From NCBI RefSeq assembly GCF_017488845.2, contig NZ_CP083370.1, positions 2,418,001 through 2,482,000 on the forward strand: a DNA stretch of 64,000 nt, in the 5' to 3' direction. The stretch comes from Ensifer canadensis (GTDB lineage Bacteria; Pseudomonadota; Alphaproteobacteria; Rhizobiales; Rhizobiaceae). Both the position numbers and the translations under genes were made by a program. The first letter of the stretch is position 1, and each line of letters starts with the position of its first letter. Below, in pieces: positions 47,103 through 58,243 of the stretch. The notes below the pieces were generated by a model. The model made no database searches. It was not told the origin of the DNA and saw only the letters and a program-made list of their open reading frames with translations.

Positions 47103-49121
47103 TCACCGGGCCGCCGGTCCCTTCACGCGGCCGGAGAGCACACCGAAGCCTTCGATGATCGCTTCCTGGTTTTCAAGCCGCGTCACTTCGAACTGTACTT
47201 CCTGAAGTGTGCGCAGGAGCTGAGGCACGGCCTCGAGGTCTCCCTCCTCGGTCGCATGCGCCAGTTCCCGCTCCAGCTCGCGCCGCTGCCAATGCAACGC
47301 CTTGGAGCGCTGGTGCAGCGCCAGCGCCTGCAGGTAACCCTCGCGCGCATCCTCGGGTGCCGCAGCAGCTGTCGCCGTCCACAGCCGGGCATAGCGGATC
47401 TGCTGGTCGATGGCCGCGATCAAGGGCGCAAAGCCTTCGGCTTCCAGCTGTTCCACCAGCCCTTCACGCGTCAGGCGCGGGCCGTTGGCGGCAGCCGCAT
47501 TGAGCACCGCCGCCCAGCAGCGTTGCAGATCGCGGTGGTCGAACTCGATGGTCGAGATCTCGTCGTATTCGTCAAACAGCAGTTGCGGGTGGTTGACGAT
47601 GGTGAGCGCCAGCACGCTTTCGCGCAACGAGGGCACCGCCTGCTGGCCGCTGACCAGCGACGAGCGCGCCAGCCGGTCCGAGATTGCCGTCGGACCCGAG
47701 GTGTTGGGCTGGCGTCCACCCTGCCCGCCGCGTTGGCCGCCGCCCTGGCGGCCGCCGCGCTCGAATTGCCGCCGCTCGCCGCCGCGACCGGGGCTTGAGG
47801 CCTGCAGGAAGGCGTGCAGCCGGTCGCGCATGTCCTGGCCATAGTGGCGCCGCACACTTTCGTCGGCAATGACGGCGGTGACCTGCTTCAGCCTCGCTTC
47901 AAGTTCGGCGCGTTTTTCCGGCGTATCGAACGAGCCGCCCTGGATTTCACGTTGCCAGACCATCTCGGCCAGCGACCTTGCATTGGCCAGCACCTGGTCG
48001 AAGGGCGCCCGCCCCTCTTGCCGCACCAGATCGTCCGGGTCCTTGCCGTCAGGCAGCATGGCAAAGCGCACCGAGCGGCCGGGTTTCAGATGCGGCAGCG
48101 CCAGATCGACGCCGCGGTTGGCAGCGCGGATGCCGGCGCCGTCGCCATCGAAGCAGAGCACCGGCTGCGACGTCATCTTCCAGAGCAGATCGAGCTGGTT
48201 TTCGGTGAGTGCTGTTCCAAGCGGCGCAACGGCATTCTCGACGCCCGCCTGGTGGAGCGCGATCACGTCCATATAGCCCTCGACCGCGATGATCGTCGCC
48301 GTAGCACTTTCGTTTTGCCCGGCATCACCGGGGCGGCTGCCCCCGGACATTGCACGGCGTGCCCGGGCAAAGTTGTAGAGCACGTTGCCCTTGTGGAAGA
48401 GCTCGGTCTCATTCGAATTGAGATACTTCGCCGGCGCATCCGGCGACATGGCGCGGCCGCCGAAGGCGATGACCTTTTCGCGCGACGACAGGATCGGAAA
48501 CATGATGCGGTCACGGAAGCGGTCGTAGGAAACCGGCACTTCGGGACCATGCACCACCAGGCCGCAGGCCTCTATCTGCTCCTTGCCGATGCCCTTGCCG
48601 GCCAAAAATTCCTTCAGCGCATTGCGGCTGTCGGGCGCAAAGCCGAGGCGAAAGGTCTCGATGGTGCGGCCGGTCAGCCCGCGCTCGCGCAGATAGGCGC
48701 GCGCCTTGGCGCCATTGGCCGTCTGTAGCTGGTCCTCGAAAAACTGGGTCGCCAGCTCCATCACATCGAGCAGGCTGGTGCGTTCCTTTTCGCGCTTCTC
48801 GGCCTGCGGGTCGGGCTGCGGCATGGCAACACCGGCCATGTCGGCGATCTGCTGCACCGCCTCGGGGAAGCTCAGGCCTTCGAGATCGGTGAGGAAGCGG
48901 AAGTGGTCGCCGGTAACGCCACAGCCGAAGCAATGGTAGCGGCCCTTGCGGTCCTCGCAGTGGAAGCTCGGAGATTTCTCGCCGTGGAACGGGCAGCAGG
49001 CCCAGTAGTCGCCGCGCGAGACATTGGTCTTGCGCCGATCCCAGGTGACGCGTTTGGCGATCACGTCCGAAATCGGCACGCGGTCGCGTATCTCGTCAAG
49101 AAAGGACTGTGAAAAGCGCAT
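47103..49121 (-). CDS. dnaG: DNA primase
   Basis: A 672-residue DnaG primase. The N-terminal CHC2 zinc finger is visible as CCPFHGEKSPSFHCEDRKGR with the second half YHCFGCGVTGD. The Toprim catalytic residues are in AVEGYMDVIAL and LCFDGDGAGIRAANRG. A low-complexity glycine/arginine linker (for example RGGQGGRQPNTSG) precedes the C-terminal helicase-binding domain. It synthesises RNA primers for replication. In this genome it is separated from rpoD by other genes, unlike the macromolecular synthesis operon of enterobacteria. Confidence 0.97.
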   Translation of the reverse strand: MRFSQSFLDEIRDRVPISDVIAKRVTWDRRKTNVSRGDYWACCPFHGEKSPSFHCEDRKGRYHCFGCGVTGDHFRFLTDLEGLSFPEAVQQIADMAGVAMPQPDPQAEKREKERTSLLDVMELATQFFEDQLQTANGAKARAYLRERGLTGRTIETFRLGFAPDSRNALKEFLAGKGIGKEQIEACGLVVHGPEVPVSYDRFRDRIMFPILSSREKVIAFGGRAMSPDAPAKYLNSNETELFHKGNVLYNFARARRAMSGGSRPGDAGQNESATATIIAVEGYMDVIALHQAGVENAVAPLGTALTENQLDLLWKMTSQPVLCFDGDGAGIRAANRGVDLALPHLKPGRSVRFAMLPDGKDPDDLVRQEGRAPFDQVLANARSLAEMVWQREIQGGSFDTPEKRAELEARLKQVTAVIADESVRRHYGQDMRDRLHAFLQASSPGRGGERRQFERGGRQGGGQRGGQGGRQPNTSGPTAISDRLARSSLVSGQQAVPSLRESVLALTIVNHPQLLFDEYDEISTIEFDHRDLQRCWAAVLNAAAANGPRLTREGLVEQLEAEGFAPLIAAIDQQIRYARLWTATAAAAPEDAREGYLQALALHQRSKALHWQRRELERELAHATEEGDLEAVPQLLRTLQEVQFEVTRLENQEAIIEGFGVLSGRVKGPAAR

Positions 49122-49324
49122 GGGTACCTCTGGTCAATCCTCCATATAGGCGGCGAAACCGCCGGACGCCACAGCGCTGACCGGCCTTGCCCGCAATTCA
49201 CAGGCTGTAAAAAGGCAATTGCAAACCCCGCTTGCTGTAGGTCATCGGATGATGCGCGTCTAGCGCGAACATGTTTCTACACCCAGGCCGTGCATCGACC
49301 CTGACTCCGACCAAGCACAACAGG

Positions 49325-49615
49325 ATGAATTCGCCTCCCGACCTCGGATCCCGCATCATGGCCATCACCGTCGAAGCACTTGCATCCAGCGCCGGCTTCT
49401 TCAACGCCGTGCCCAGCGGCATGGGATGGGATGGCCCGCCGGGTCGCAGCAGCCTCTGGCTGTCGCAGGGTTTCATCCGGGAATATTGGGATTATCAGGC
49501 GGAGAAGTTCGCGCTGATCGATCAGGCCCATGAAAGGCTCACCGGCAATTTCAATGCCGCAACGGCGCCCGCCGCAGACGAGCGGGCGCAGTCGGTTACT
49601 TCAGCAGGTCCTTGA
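49325..49615 (+). CDS. Small hypothetical protein
   Basis: A 96-residue protein beginning MNSPPDLGSRIMAITVEALA. It has a compact middle with WDGPPGRSSLWLSQGF and EYWDYQAEKFALIDQAHERL, which has a plausible helix pattern. No family or motif is recognised. Its start lacks a strong ribosome binding site and its end overlaps the convergent YqeY gene by 20 bases. It may be real or a chance frame in this gap. Confidence 0.45.
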   Translation: MNSPPDLGSRIMAITVEALASSAGFFNAVPSGMGWDGPPGRSSLWLSQGFIREYWDYQAEKFALIDQAHERLTGNFNAATAPAADERAQSVTSAGP

Positions 49616-50045
49616 CCAGGCCGGAGGCCTTGGCGAAGTCCATCTGGCCGGGATACCGTTCCTTGAGCGCGTTCATGCACTTGCCCATGTCGCGAAGCCC
49701 GTGCGCGCCGGTTTCCTGGATCACCGAAGCACAGAGTTCCTTGACCTTATCCTCTGGCAACTGAGCCGGCAGGAACTGGTTGATGATGACGATTTCCTGC
49801 CGCTCCTGCTCGGCAAGCTCCGGCCGGCCGCCCTGGTCGTAGATGCGCGCCGATTCCTCGCGCTGCTTGATCATCTTGGCGAGGATCTGCAGGATCTCGT
49901 CGTCGCCGACCGGATCCTTGCCCAGGCCACGGTTGGCAATATCACGATCCTTGATCGCAGCCTGGATCAGCCGCACGGTTGAGGTGCGCCGCGTGTCCTT
50001 GGCCTTCAGGGCTTCTTTCAGTACCTCAGCGAACTGGTCGCGCAT
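49596..50045 (-). CDS. GatB/YqeY domain-containing protein
   Basis: A 149-residue protein of the YqeY family: MRDQFAEVLKEALKAKDTRR and the C-terminal CMNALKERYPGQMDFAKASG-like region. It matches the tRNA-binding tail domain of the GatB amidotransferase subunit. Its function is unknown; members occur between carA and dnaG in many alphaproteobacteria. GGAGAAAG precedes the ATG at 50045; the frame extends four codons upstream. Confidence 0.9.
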   Translation of the reverse strand: MRDQFAEVLKEALKAKDTRRTSTVRLIQAAIKDRDIANRGLGKDPVGDDEILQILAKMIKQREESARIYDQGGRPELAEQERQEIVIINQFLPAQLPEDKVKELCASVIQETGAHGLRDMGKCMNALKERYPGQMDFAKASGLVKDLLK

Positions 50046-50369
50046 GTCTTTCTCCATGTCGAAGCCGGCCCGCGGTGCTCTTGCCCGGAACCGGTTCGAT
50101 GCGTCAATGTTGTCGTCGTCTTAAACCAGTGTGGCAGGTGCAATCAAACGGATTACACAACCGCTTGAATTAAAAGGAATTTTATTTCCAGACAATTCAC
50201 AGCGGCTGGTTGACCGGGCTTTGCGCTTTGGCTATTTTCCCGCACCTGCACGACATTGGCATGTGAGCACTTTTCGCGGGGATTCCGCGCGTCCATGCCT
50301 GAGCACATAAAATGGCGATCAGCCGTCGGGCTTTCAAGCCCCGCCTCGCGCCGCAACGGGATAGGAACG
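50046..50369. other. Intergenic region between the YqeY gene and carA
   Basis: A 324-base divergent region. Besides the candidate carA promoter at 50210-50238 and the two ribosome binding sites at its edges, no leader peptide, attenuator hairpin or small RNA was recognised. Confidence 0.4.
50210..50238 (+). promoter_or_regulatory. Candidate sigma-70 promoter of carA
   Basis: TTGACC at 50210-50215, a 17-base spacer and TATTTT at 50233-50238. It is 131 bases before the carA start codon and gives a good match to the housekeeping consensus. Confidence 0.55.
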
Positions 50370-51575
50370 ATGACCGCGACACCCGCATGGACCACTGAAA
50401 AACCCACCGCTTTGCTCGTTCTTGCCGATGGCACCGTCATCGAAGGCAAGGGCATCGGCGCAACCGGCAAGGTGCAGGCGGAAGTCTGCTTCAACACGGC
50501 ACTGACCGGCTACCAGGAAATCCTGACGGATCCTTCCTACCTCAGCCAGATCGTCACCTTCACCTTCCCGCACATCGGCAATATCGGCGCCAATGACGAG
50601 GACATCGAAGACCTGACGCCGGCAGCCCGCCACGGCGCGGTCGGCGTGATCTTCAAGGCCGATATCACCGAGCCGTCGAACTACCGGTCCGTCAAGCACC
50701 TCGATGCCTGGCTGAAAGCCCGCGGCATCATCGGCCTCTGCGGCATCGACACCCGGGCACTCACCGCCTGGATCCGCGAAAACGGCATGCCCAACGCCGT
50801 CATCGCCCACGATCCCTCAGGCGTCTTCGACATCGAGACGCTGAAGAAGGAAGCCAAGGCTTGGAGCGGGCTTGAAGGCCTCGATCTTGCCAAGGTCGCG
50901 ACCTCCGGCCAGTCCTCGCAGTGGACCGAGAAGCCCTGGGTCTGGGACGAAGGCTATTCGACGCTCGGCGATGCCGAGGCCGACTACCACGTCGTCGCCC
51001 TCGACTACGGCGTCAAGCGCAACATCCTGCGCCTCTTCACCGGCCTCAACGCCCGCGTCACCGTGATGCCGGCAACGACGAGCGCCGAAGAGGTGCTTGC
51101 CCAGAAGCCGGACGGCATCTTCCTCTCCAACGGCCCGGGCGACCCGGCGGCAACCGGCGAATACGCCGTGCCTGTCATCCAGGACCTGCTGAAGAGCGAT
51201 ATCCCGGTGTTCGGTATCTGCCTCGGTCACCAGATGCTGGCGCTGGCGCTTGGCGGCAAGACCGAAAAAATGCACCAGGGCCACCATGGCGCCAACCATC
51301 CGGTCAAGGATCACACCACGGGCAAGGTCGAGATCGTCTCGATGAACCACGGCTTCGCGGTCGATTCGAAGTCGCTGCCGGAAGGTGTTGAAGAGACTCA
51401 CATTTCGCTGTTCGACGGCACCAATTGCGGCCTGCGCGTCGCCGGCAAGCCGGTGTTCTCGGTGCAGCATCACCCGGAAGCCTCGCCGGGCCCGCAGGAC
51501 AGCCACTACCTCTTCCGCCGGTTCATGAACCTCGTGCGCGAGAAAAAGGGCGAACCGGCGCTTGCCGAGCGCTGA
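50370..51575 (+). CDS. carA: Carbamoyl-phosphate synthase small (glutaminase) subunit
   Basis: A 401-residue class I glutamine amidotransferase subunit. The catalytic Cys lies in FGICLGHQML (about residue 283), followed by the His-Glu pair in QHHPEASPGP. The N-terminal domain carries TALTGYQEILTDPSY and the ADYHVVALDYGVKRN stretch of the glutaminase domain. It supplies ammonia to CarB for carbamoyl phosphate, used in pyrimidines and arginine. The ATG at 50370 is preceded by ATAGGAACG; a candidate promoter lies 131 bases upstream. carB is not adjacent here. Confidence 0.97.
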   Translation: MTATPAWTTEKPTALLVLADGTVIEGKGIGATGKVQAEVCFNTALTGYQEILTDPSYLSQIVTFTFPHIGNIGANDEDIEDLTPAARHGAVGVIFKADITEPSNYRSVKHLDAWLKARGIIGLCGIDTRALTAWIRENGMPNAVIAHDPSGVFDIETLKKEAKAWSGLEGLDLAKVATSGQSSQWTEKPWVWDEGYSTLGDAEADYHVVALDYGVKRNILRLFTGLNARVTVMPATTSAEEVLAQKPDGIFLSNGPGDPAATGEYAVPVIQDLLKSDIPVFGICLGHQMLALALGGKTEKMHQGHHGANHPVKDHTTGKVEIVSMNHGFAVDSKSLPEGVEETHISLFDGTNCGLRVAGKPVFSVQHHPEASPGPQDSHYLFRRFMNLVREKKGEPALAER

Positions 51576-51597
51576 GCGCGCGACCGAGACAGCATAG

Positions 51598-51622
51598 AGG
51601 CCCGCTCCAAGCGGGCCTTTTT
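51598..51622 (+). terminator. Terminator of carA
   Basis: AGGCCCGCT-CCA-AGCGGGCCT followed by TTTTC, 22 bases after the carA stop codon. Confidence 0.75.
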
Positions 51623-51649
51623 CATTTGAACCCTAACTTTCTGCCATCC

Positions 51650-52411
51650 TTAAAACCAGTAGCGGCCGGCATAGACGCAGGTCATGACCGCGCCGGAGAG
51701 GATCACGAACAGCCGCACGACTTGGGCCGGCAGCACCCGCACCAGATGACCGCCGGCATAGCCGCCGATCAGCGCGCCCGACAACATCGTCAGCGTCTCA
51801 GGCCATTGCACCATGCCCTTCGCGATGAAGATGACGATCGCCGCGAGGCTGACACAGCTGCCGAGCAGGTTCTTCATCACCTTGACCTTGCGGATGTCGC
51901 CCGGCTCTTGCAGCGAAAGCACCGCCGTCAGGAGGATGCCGAGCCCCGCACCAAAGAAACCGCCATAGATCGAAGTGGCAAACAGCGCGGCCATTCCTTC
52001 GGTCCTTGATGCTTGTCCCTTCCCGCGATGCGTTACGGTCCACTGGCCGATGCGCGGCGCAAACGCAAAGAGCAGCGTGGCAAGGCCGATGAGCCCGGGA
52101 ACCGGCAGCACGAAGAGGCGATCGGGAAGCGCAAGCAGAACCAGTGCGCCGATGACGCCGCCAACGACGCAGAGGGCGTGCAGGACCAGCATGCGCCGAT
52201 CGAAGGTCGGCAGCTTCTCGCGATCGGCAATCGCCGCCAGCAGGTGCCCAGGTGCGATGGCAATGGCATTCGAGGCATTGGCAACAACAGGCGGAAGACC
52301 CGCGGCAAGCATCGCCGGGAAGGTGATCAGCGTTGCGCCCCCTGCTAGCGCATTGATGATGCCGCCGGCTATGCCGGCGAGAAACAGAAGAGGCGCGATC
52401 AGTCCGTCCAT
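51650..52411 (-). CDS. TauE/SafE-family sulfite/anion exporter
   Basis: A 253-residue membrane protein with eight or so helices in two repeats. The N-terminal signature is AGIAGGIINALAGGATLITF and its mate is ATSIYGGFFGAGLGILLTAV. The family transports sulfite, sulfoacetate or related anions; the specificity here is unknown. It converges on carA. Confidence 0.9.
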   Translation of the reverse strand: MDGLIAPLLFLAGIAGGIINALAGGATLITFPAMLAAGLPPVVANASNAIAIAPGHLLAAIADREKLPTFDRRMLVLHALCVVGGVIGALVLLALPDRLFVLPVPGLIGLATLLFAFAPRIGQWTVTHRGKGQASRTEGMAALFATSIYGGFFGAGLGILLTAVLSLQEPGDIRKVKVMKNLLGSCVSLAAIVIFIAKGMVQWPETLTMLSGALIGGYAGGHLVRVLPAQVVRLFVILSGAVMTCVYAGRYWF

Positions 52412-52441
52412 GCCATGCCTTTCGCAATGATGCGAAGAGAT

Positions 52442-53200
52442 CTAGCCTGTGGCCGTGACCACGTCTGGAACGTTTGTGACCGCCCGCATGTTTTCGCCAT
52501 AGGCGCGTGGTGTGGCGCCGAAGACGCGGCGGAAATGACGGCCGAGATGGCTCTGGTCGGCAAAACCATATTTTGCTGCGATGTCGGCCACCGACGTTTC
52601 CGATCGCAGATCGCGCCGGGCCGCGTTCAGGCGGTGCATCAGCCGATAGGCGTGCGGCGACATACCGATCAGCCGCGTGAACCGACGACTGAAACCTTCG
52701 CGGCTCAGACCATGACGAACGGCGATCTTGCCGACCGTCATGCTGCTTACACCGATATCGCCAAGCCAGAGATCGTCGCTCGCATGTCCCGGCAACCTGC
52801 CACCCGCTTGCAATCGTTCCCCAACGCCGCGGAGCAGCGCGAGCGGATCGGCCTCCCCTTCGGAAAGCCCGAGTTCACGAAGCGAGTATACTGTGGGGCC
52901 ACAGCCTGCATCCGGCAGGGCAGCGTAGAGGTTGAGGCATTGCGCGCCCTCGGGCTCGGCAGCAAGGCTTCGGTGCGGCATACCGGCGGGAATGTGCAGG
53001 CACTGCCCCGCCTCGACCCGGAGTATCACGCTTCCCACCTGAAAGGCGCGACAGCCGGAATGCACCGTCGTCAGCTGGCTTTCGGGGTGGAAATGCATGC
53101 CAAGTGCCGGTGCAGGCCCGCCAGCCCAGAAGGCGTACTCGACTTCAGGCGACGCCCGGCCCAGCCAATAAGTCCATTGATGGTTCTCGTGCGGGATCAT
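52442..53200 (-). CDS. AraC-family transcriptional regulator
   Basis: A 252-residue regulator with an N-terminal cupin-like domain (MHFHPESQLTTVHSGC and LRVEAGQCLHIPAGMPHRSL) and a C-terminal double HTH (VGKIAVRHGLSREGFSRRFT and SVADIAAKYGFADQSHLGRH, then FRRVFG). The start at 53200 (MIPHENHQ) fits AraC-type cupin proteins; an in-frame start at 53284 adds an unconserved tail. It lies beside the TauE-type gene, which it may control, but no operator was found. Confidence 0.85.
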   Translation of the reverse strand: MIPHENHQWTYWLGRASPEVEYAFWAGGPAPALGMHFHPESQLTTVHSGCRAFQVGSVILRVEAGQCLHIPAGMPHRSLAAEPEGAQCLNLYAALPDAGCGPTVYSLRELGLSEGEADPLALLRGVGERLQAGGRLPGHASDDLWLGDIGVSSMTVGKIAVRHGLSREGFSRRFTRLIGMSPHAYRLMHRLNAARRDLRSETSVADIAAKYGFADQSHLGRHFRRVFGATPRAYGENMRAVTNVPDVVTATG

Positions 53201-53293
53201 TCGACAACTCGGGCATCCGTTCGGGCGAAGGATAGGTTGGGGCCGCCCGACGCGCAACGGCAGTGATGCACGCCATCTGGCCAATCATTGCAG

Positions 53294-54205
53294 CTATGCG
53301 GCCGACCCTTGCGCGCCGGGCAGATGCTCGGCGATGAAGTCGACCACCGCGCGCACCGACGGCAGTTGCCCCCGCCGATGCGGCATCAGCAGGGTCGTGG
53401 TGACGCTGCCCGCTTCCCAATCGGGCAGGACACGAACGAGGCTGCCCTCCTCGATTTCCGCCCGGCAGAGTTTGCGCGGCAGCGCGGTGATGCCGAGGCC
53501 GGAAACGGCGGCCGCACGGAGCACATTGGATTCGTCCGCAAGGAAACGCGGCTCCGGACGGACCCGGACGACCACACCCGCATCATTGCGCATCGTCCAT
53601 CCCTCGGCGGTCAACGACGCCAGAAGTCCGTCATGACGCGAAAGCTCGCTCGGTTCGCGCGGGGCCCCGCGGCTTTCGAGATAGGCCGGTGCCGCCACCA
53701 GCCAGATGGCGTCCGTTGCCACCCGCCGCTGCACAAGACCCGAATCGGGCAAGGGCGCGAAGTGATCGCGCACGGCGATGTCGAAGCCTTCCTGGACGAC
53801 GTCGACGAAACGGTCGGTCGCGTGCACCATCACGCGCATCTTAGGGTATGCGAGCGCCAACGGCGGTAGAAGGCCTGCCAGCGTCATCTGCGCCGTCGGC
53901 ACTGAGGCGGTGATCCTGACCGTGCCGCTCGGCTCAGCGAGCCGGCCCTTGACGATGGCTTCGGCCGCATCCGCCTCGATCAGCATCGCCGCGGCATGTC
54001 GATAGAAGTCCTCGCCGATCTCGGTCACGGTGAAGCGGCGCGACGTGCGGTTGATCAGCCTGACGCCGAGTGTCTTTTCCAGTTCGGCCACGCGCTTGCT
54101 CAGCGTCGATTTCGGCATGTTGAGCGCGCGCGCGGCCGGCGCGAACCCCTTGTGATCGACCACATGGGCAAAGACGATGAAGTCGTTGAGATTGCGCATG
54201 GCCAT
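53294..54205 (-). CDS. LysR-family transcriptional regulator
   Basis: A 303-residue LysR protein, MAMRNLNDFIVFAHVVDHKG at the N-terminus with the HTH LNMPKSTLSKRVAELEKTLG, and the typical effector domain. An in-frame extension towards 55057 has no family support and covers the divergent gene. It is divergent from the SDR gene at 54314, with a 27-base palindrome between them. Confidence 0.92.
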   Translation of the reverse strand: MAMRNLNDFIVFAHVVDHKGFAPAARALNMPKSTLSKRVAELEKTLGVRLINRTSRRFTVTEIGEDFYRHAAAMLIEADAAEAIVKGRLAEPSGTVRITASVPTAQMTLAGLLPPLALAYPKMRVMVHATDRFVDVVQEGFDIAVRDHFAPLPDSGLVQRRVATDAIWLVAAPAYLESRGAPREPSELSRHDGLLASLTAEGWTMRNDAGVVVRVRPEPRFLADESNVLRAAAVSGLGITALPRKLCRAEIEEGSLVRVLPDWEAGSVTTTLLMPHRRGQLPSVRAVVDFIAEHLPGAQGSAA

Positions 54206-54218
54206 TTTCCGATGTCTA

Positions 54219-54245
54219 CAAATGTGGACGATACATCCACATTTG
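54219..54245. promoter_or_regulatory. LysR operator between LysR and SDR genes
   Basis: CAAATGTGGA-N7-TCCACATTTG is a perfect inverted repeat with 10-base arms, located between the divergent starts at 54205 and 54314. It is the probable binding site of the LysR regulator. Confidence 0.65.
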
Positions 54246-54313
54246 CCCGTCTTCCGCAATATCGTCCATGAATTTATCTCTTCTCCATCGAACTCACATC
54301 GAAGGAAAAGATC

Positions 54314-55075
54314 ATGGGTAGCTATCAGGACAAGAAAGCCGTCGTCATCGGCGGCACGCATGGCATGGGCCTGGCGACAGTCGAACGGCTCGTCAACGGC
54401 GGCGCGGAAGTACTCTTGACCGGCAACAATGCGGCCAACCTCGCCAAGATCCAGGAGCGCTTCGGGGCGCGTGTCCATGCGGTAAAATCCGACATCTCCG
54501 ACCTCGGCGAGATCGCCGTGCTCGGGGCGACCGTCGGCCAAAAGCTGGGGTCGATCGATCTGTTGCACGTCAACGCCGGCACGTCGCTGCTCGAACTGTT
54601 CGACCAGGTGACGGAGGCCTCCTACGACCGACAGTTCACCATCAACACCAAGGGCGCCTTCTTCACCGTGCAGCGGCTGGCGCCGCTCATCCGCGACGGC
54701 GGCTCCATCGTCTTCACCTCTTCTGTCGCCGATGTCGGCGGTCATGCGGGCATGGCTGTCTATAGCGGCAGCAAGGCGGCACTGATCTCGTTTGCCTCCG
54801 TCTTTGCCGCCGAACTGTTGCCACGCGGCATCCGCGTCAACTCGGTCAGCCCCGGCTTCATCGACACGCCGACCAAGGGCGTTGCCGGCATCACCGATGC
54901 CGAGCGTGCAGAGTTCAAGGCGCTGGGGGACGCGATCACGCCCATGGGCCGCAACGGCACCGCCGACGAAGTGGCCCGCGCCGTGCTGTTCCTCGCCTTC
55001 GACGCGACGTTTACCACTGGCGCGAGGCTGACGGTCGATGGCGGTCTCGGCCAGCAATTGTCGCCGGCTGCCTGA
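54314..55075 (+). CDS. SDR-family oxidoreductase
   Basis: A 253-residue classical SDR. The nucleotide motif [16 protein letters not shown], the catalytic Ser in FTSSVADVG and the YSGSK tetrad are all intact. The substrate is unknown. It starts 108 bases after the divergent LysR start and is followed 23 bases later by another oxidoreductase gene, so the two form an operon under LysR control. Confidence 0.93.
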   Translation: MGSYQDKKAVVIGGTHGMGLATVERLVNGGAEVLLTGNNAANLAKIQERFGARVHAVKSDISDLGEIAVLGATVGQKLGSIDLLHVNAGTSLLELFDQVTEASYDRQFTINTKGAFFTVQRLAPLIRDGGSIVFTSSVADVGGHAGMAVYSGSKAALISFASVFAAELLPRGIRVNSVSPGFIDTPTKGVAGITDAERAEFKALGDAITPMGRNGTADEVARAVLFLAFDATFTTGARLTVDGGLGQQLSPAA

Positions 55076-55098
55076 AACAAGCCAGAACGGAGAATCGG

Positions 55099-55965
55099 AT
55101 GTCCAATTGCATCACCATCATCGGCCTCGGCGCCATGGGCACGGCCCTCGCAAACGCCCTCATCGAAGCAGGCAACGTAACGACGGTCTGGAACCGCACC
55201 CAGGCGCGGGCTGACACACTTGTTGCCCGCGGCGCGCGCCGAGCCGAAACGGTGCAGGAAGCCATCGACGTCAGCGACGTGATCGTGCTGTGCCTCACCG
55301 ATTATACCGCCGCCGAAGCCACGCTTGCCGACGCCGCTCCCTTGCTGGCCGGCAAGACCGTCGTCAACCTCACCGATGGTCGCCCGGACGAGGTCCGGGC
55401 GACCGCCGGCCGTCTTGGCGGATACGGTGCGCTCTATCTCGACGGCGGCATCATGGCGACGCCGCCGATGATCGGCTCGTCGCACGCCTTCATTCTCTAC
55501 AGCGGCAGCGCCGATGCGTTTGAGGGCGCAAAGGAGCAACTAGCTGCCTTTGGCCAGAGCCACTATCTCGGCGAAGATCCTGTTCTCGCCGCGGTCAACG
55601 ACCTCGCATTGCTGTCGGCGATGTACGGCCTCTTCGGCGGCTATCTGCACGCAACGGCGCTTGCCGGCAGCGTTGGCGTCACGGCAATACAGTTCCTAGC
55701 CTTCGTCGAGCCCTGGCTGGCAGCGATGATGACGGCTCTGCCCGACCTTGCCGAGCGGATCGACAGCGGCGACCACGCCCGCGACGTGATGTCGAACCTT
55801 GCGATGCAATCGGTGGCGATCACCAATATCGTCGCCGCAAGCCGCAGCCAGGGCATCGATCCGGCGTTCATGGATCCGATCGAAAGACTGGCGCAAAAGC
55901 GCCTCGCCGGCGGCTTCGGTGCCGACGAGATCTCCGGCATCATCGAGGGAATGCGGGCAAAATAG
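55099..55965 (+). CDS. NAD(P)-dependent oxidoreductase (imine reductase/6-PGDH-like)
   Basis: A 288-residue protein with a 6-phosphogluconate dehydrogenase-type Rossmann domain (ITIIGLGAMGTALANALIEA) and a C-terminal helical dimerisation domain with AVNDLALLSAMYGLFGGYLH. It resembles imine reductases and beta-hydroxyacid dehydrogenase relatives. GGAGAATCGG precedes the ATG. It is the second gene of an operon with the SDR. Confidence 0.88.
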   Translation: MSNCITIIGLGAMGTALANALIEAGNVTTVWNRTQARADTLVARGARRAETVQEAIDVSDVIVLCLTDYTAAEATLADAAPLLAGKTVVNLTDGRPDEVRATAGRLGGYGALYLDGGIMATPPMIGSSHAFILYSGSADAFEGAKEQLAAFGQSHYLGEDPVLAAVNDLALLSAMYGLFGGYLHATALAGSVGVTAIQFLAFVEPWLAAMMTALPDLAERIDSGDHARDVMSNLAMQSVAITNIVAASRSQGIDPAFMDPIERLAQKRLAGGFGADEISGIIEGMRAK

Positions 55966-56141
55966 GGTTCTGTCGTCCACGGGTGGCAGGCGCCGGCGAA
56001 AGCAGCGTCCGCCGCTCGCCTAAACATCGTCATAACCAACCGGCTCGAGCAAAACGGTCCGCGGTCGAAAGGTCGCGGGCCCTCGCTTGCTGTTGACCCG
56101 CCGCCGGGCTTCACGCATCCTCGCCGCAACTGGAGGTGACG

Positions 56142-56447
56142 ATGATTACAGGTCCACAGTGCCGCGCCGCCCGGGCTCTGATCGAAATTTCGCGCGAGAT
56201 GCTGGCGAGCTTTTCAGGCGTCGACGAAGACACGATCCTGAAGTTCGAGCGCAAGCTGGAAAAGCCCGCCGACGCGGTGATCGTGTCGCTGACGCATGCA
56301 CTCGAAAATGCCGGCGCCATTTTTCTGCCGGAAGGCGAACGCGGCATCGGCGTCTGCCTGAAGTTTACCCGTTCCGAGGCACGTCGCCTCTCCATTCTCG
56401 AAAGCGAGGGCGGCGTCGTCGGCGATGACGAGGTTCCGGGGGCTTGA
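56142..56447 (+). CDS. Small XRE-type helix-turn-helix protein
   Basis: A 101-residue protein with a small HTH near the N-terminus (CRAARALIEISREMLASFSG, then VDEDTILKFERK). It resembles the single-HTH XRE proteins that control small operons; its partner is not seen. GGAGGTGACG precedes the ATG at 56142; the upstream GTG at 56136 is less likely. Confidence 0.75.
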   Translation: MITGPQCRAARALIEISREMLASFSGVDEDTILKFERKLEKPADAVIVSLTHALENAGAIFLPEGERGIGVCLKFTRSEARRLSILESEGGVVGDDEVPGA

Positions 56448-56531
56448 ACGAAGGGCAGTTCGACTCTGATTTCAACGCCTTAGCCGCCGCGCTTGAATCA
56501 AATTGACCGCCCGTTGAATCCGTTTACGAAC

Positions 56532-56562
56532 AAAAAAGCCCGCCGTTGCCGGCGGGCTTTTC
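56532..56562 (-). terminator. Terminator of aatA
   Basis: On the minus strand AAGCCCGCC-GGCAAC-GGCGGGCTT followed by TTTTGTT, 21 bases after the stop codon. Confidence 0.75.
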
Positions 56563-56582
56563 ATGAGATGGAATGCCTGAGC

Positions 56583-58243
<1,661 letters not shown>

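Noticed and set aside
47700..47790. Glycine/arginine-rich stretch taken as a repeat region
   Set aside because: It is the low-complexity linker of DnaG on the minus strand, not an independent repeat.
53294..55057. A long N-terminal extension of the LysR gene
   Set aside because: The added part overlaps the SDR gene in antisense and the LysR family begins at the MAMRNLNDF segment.
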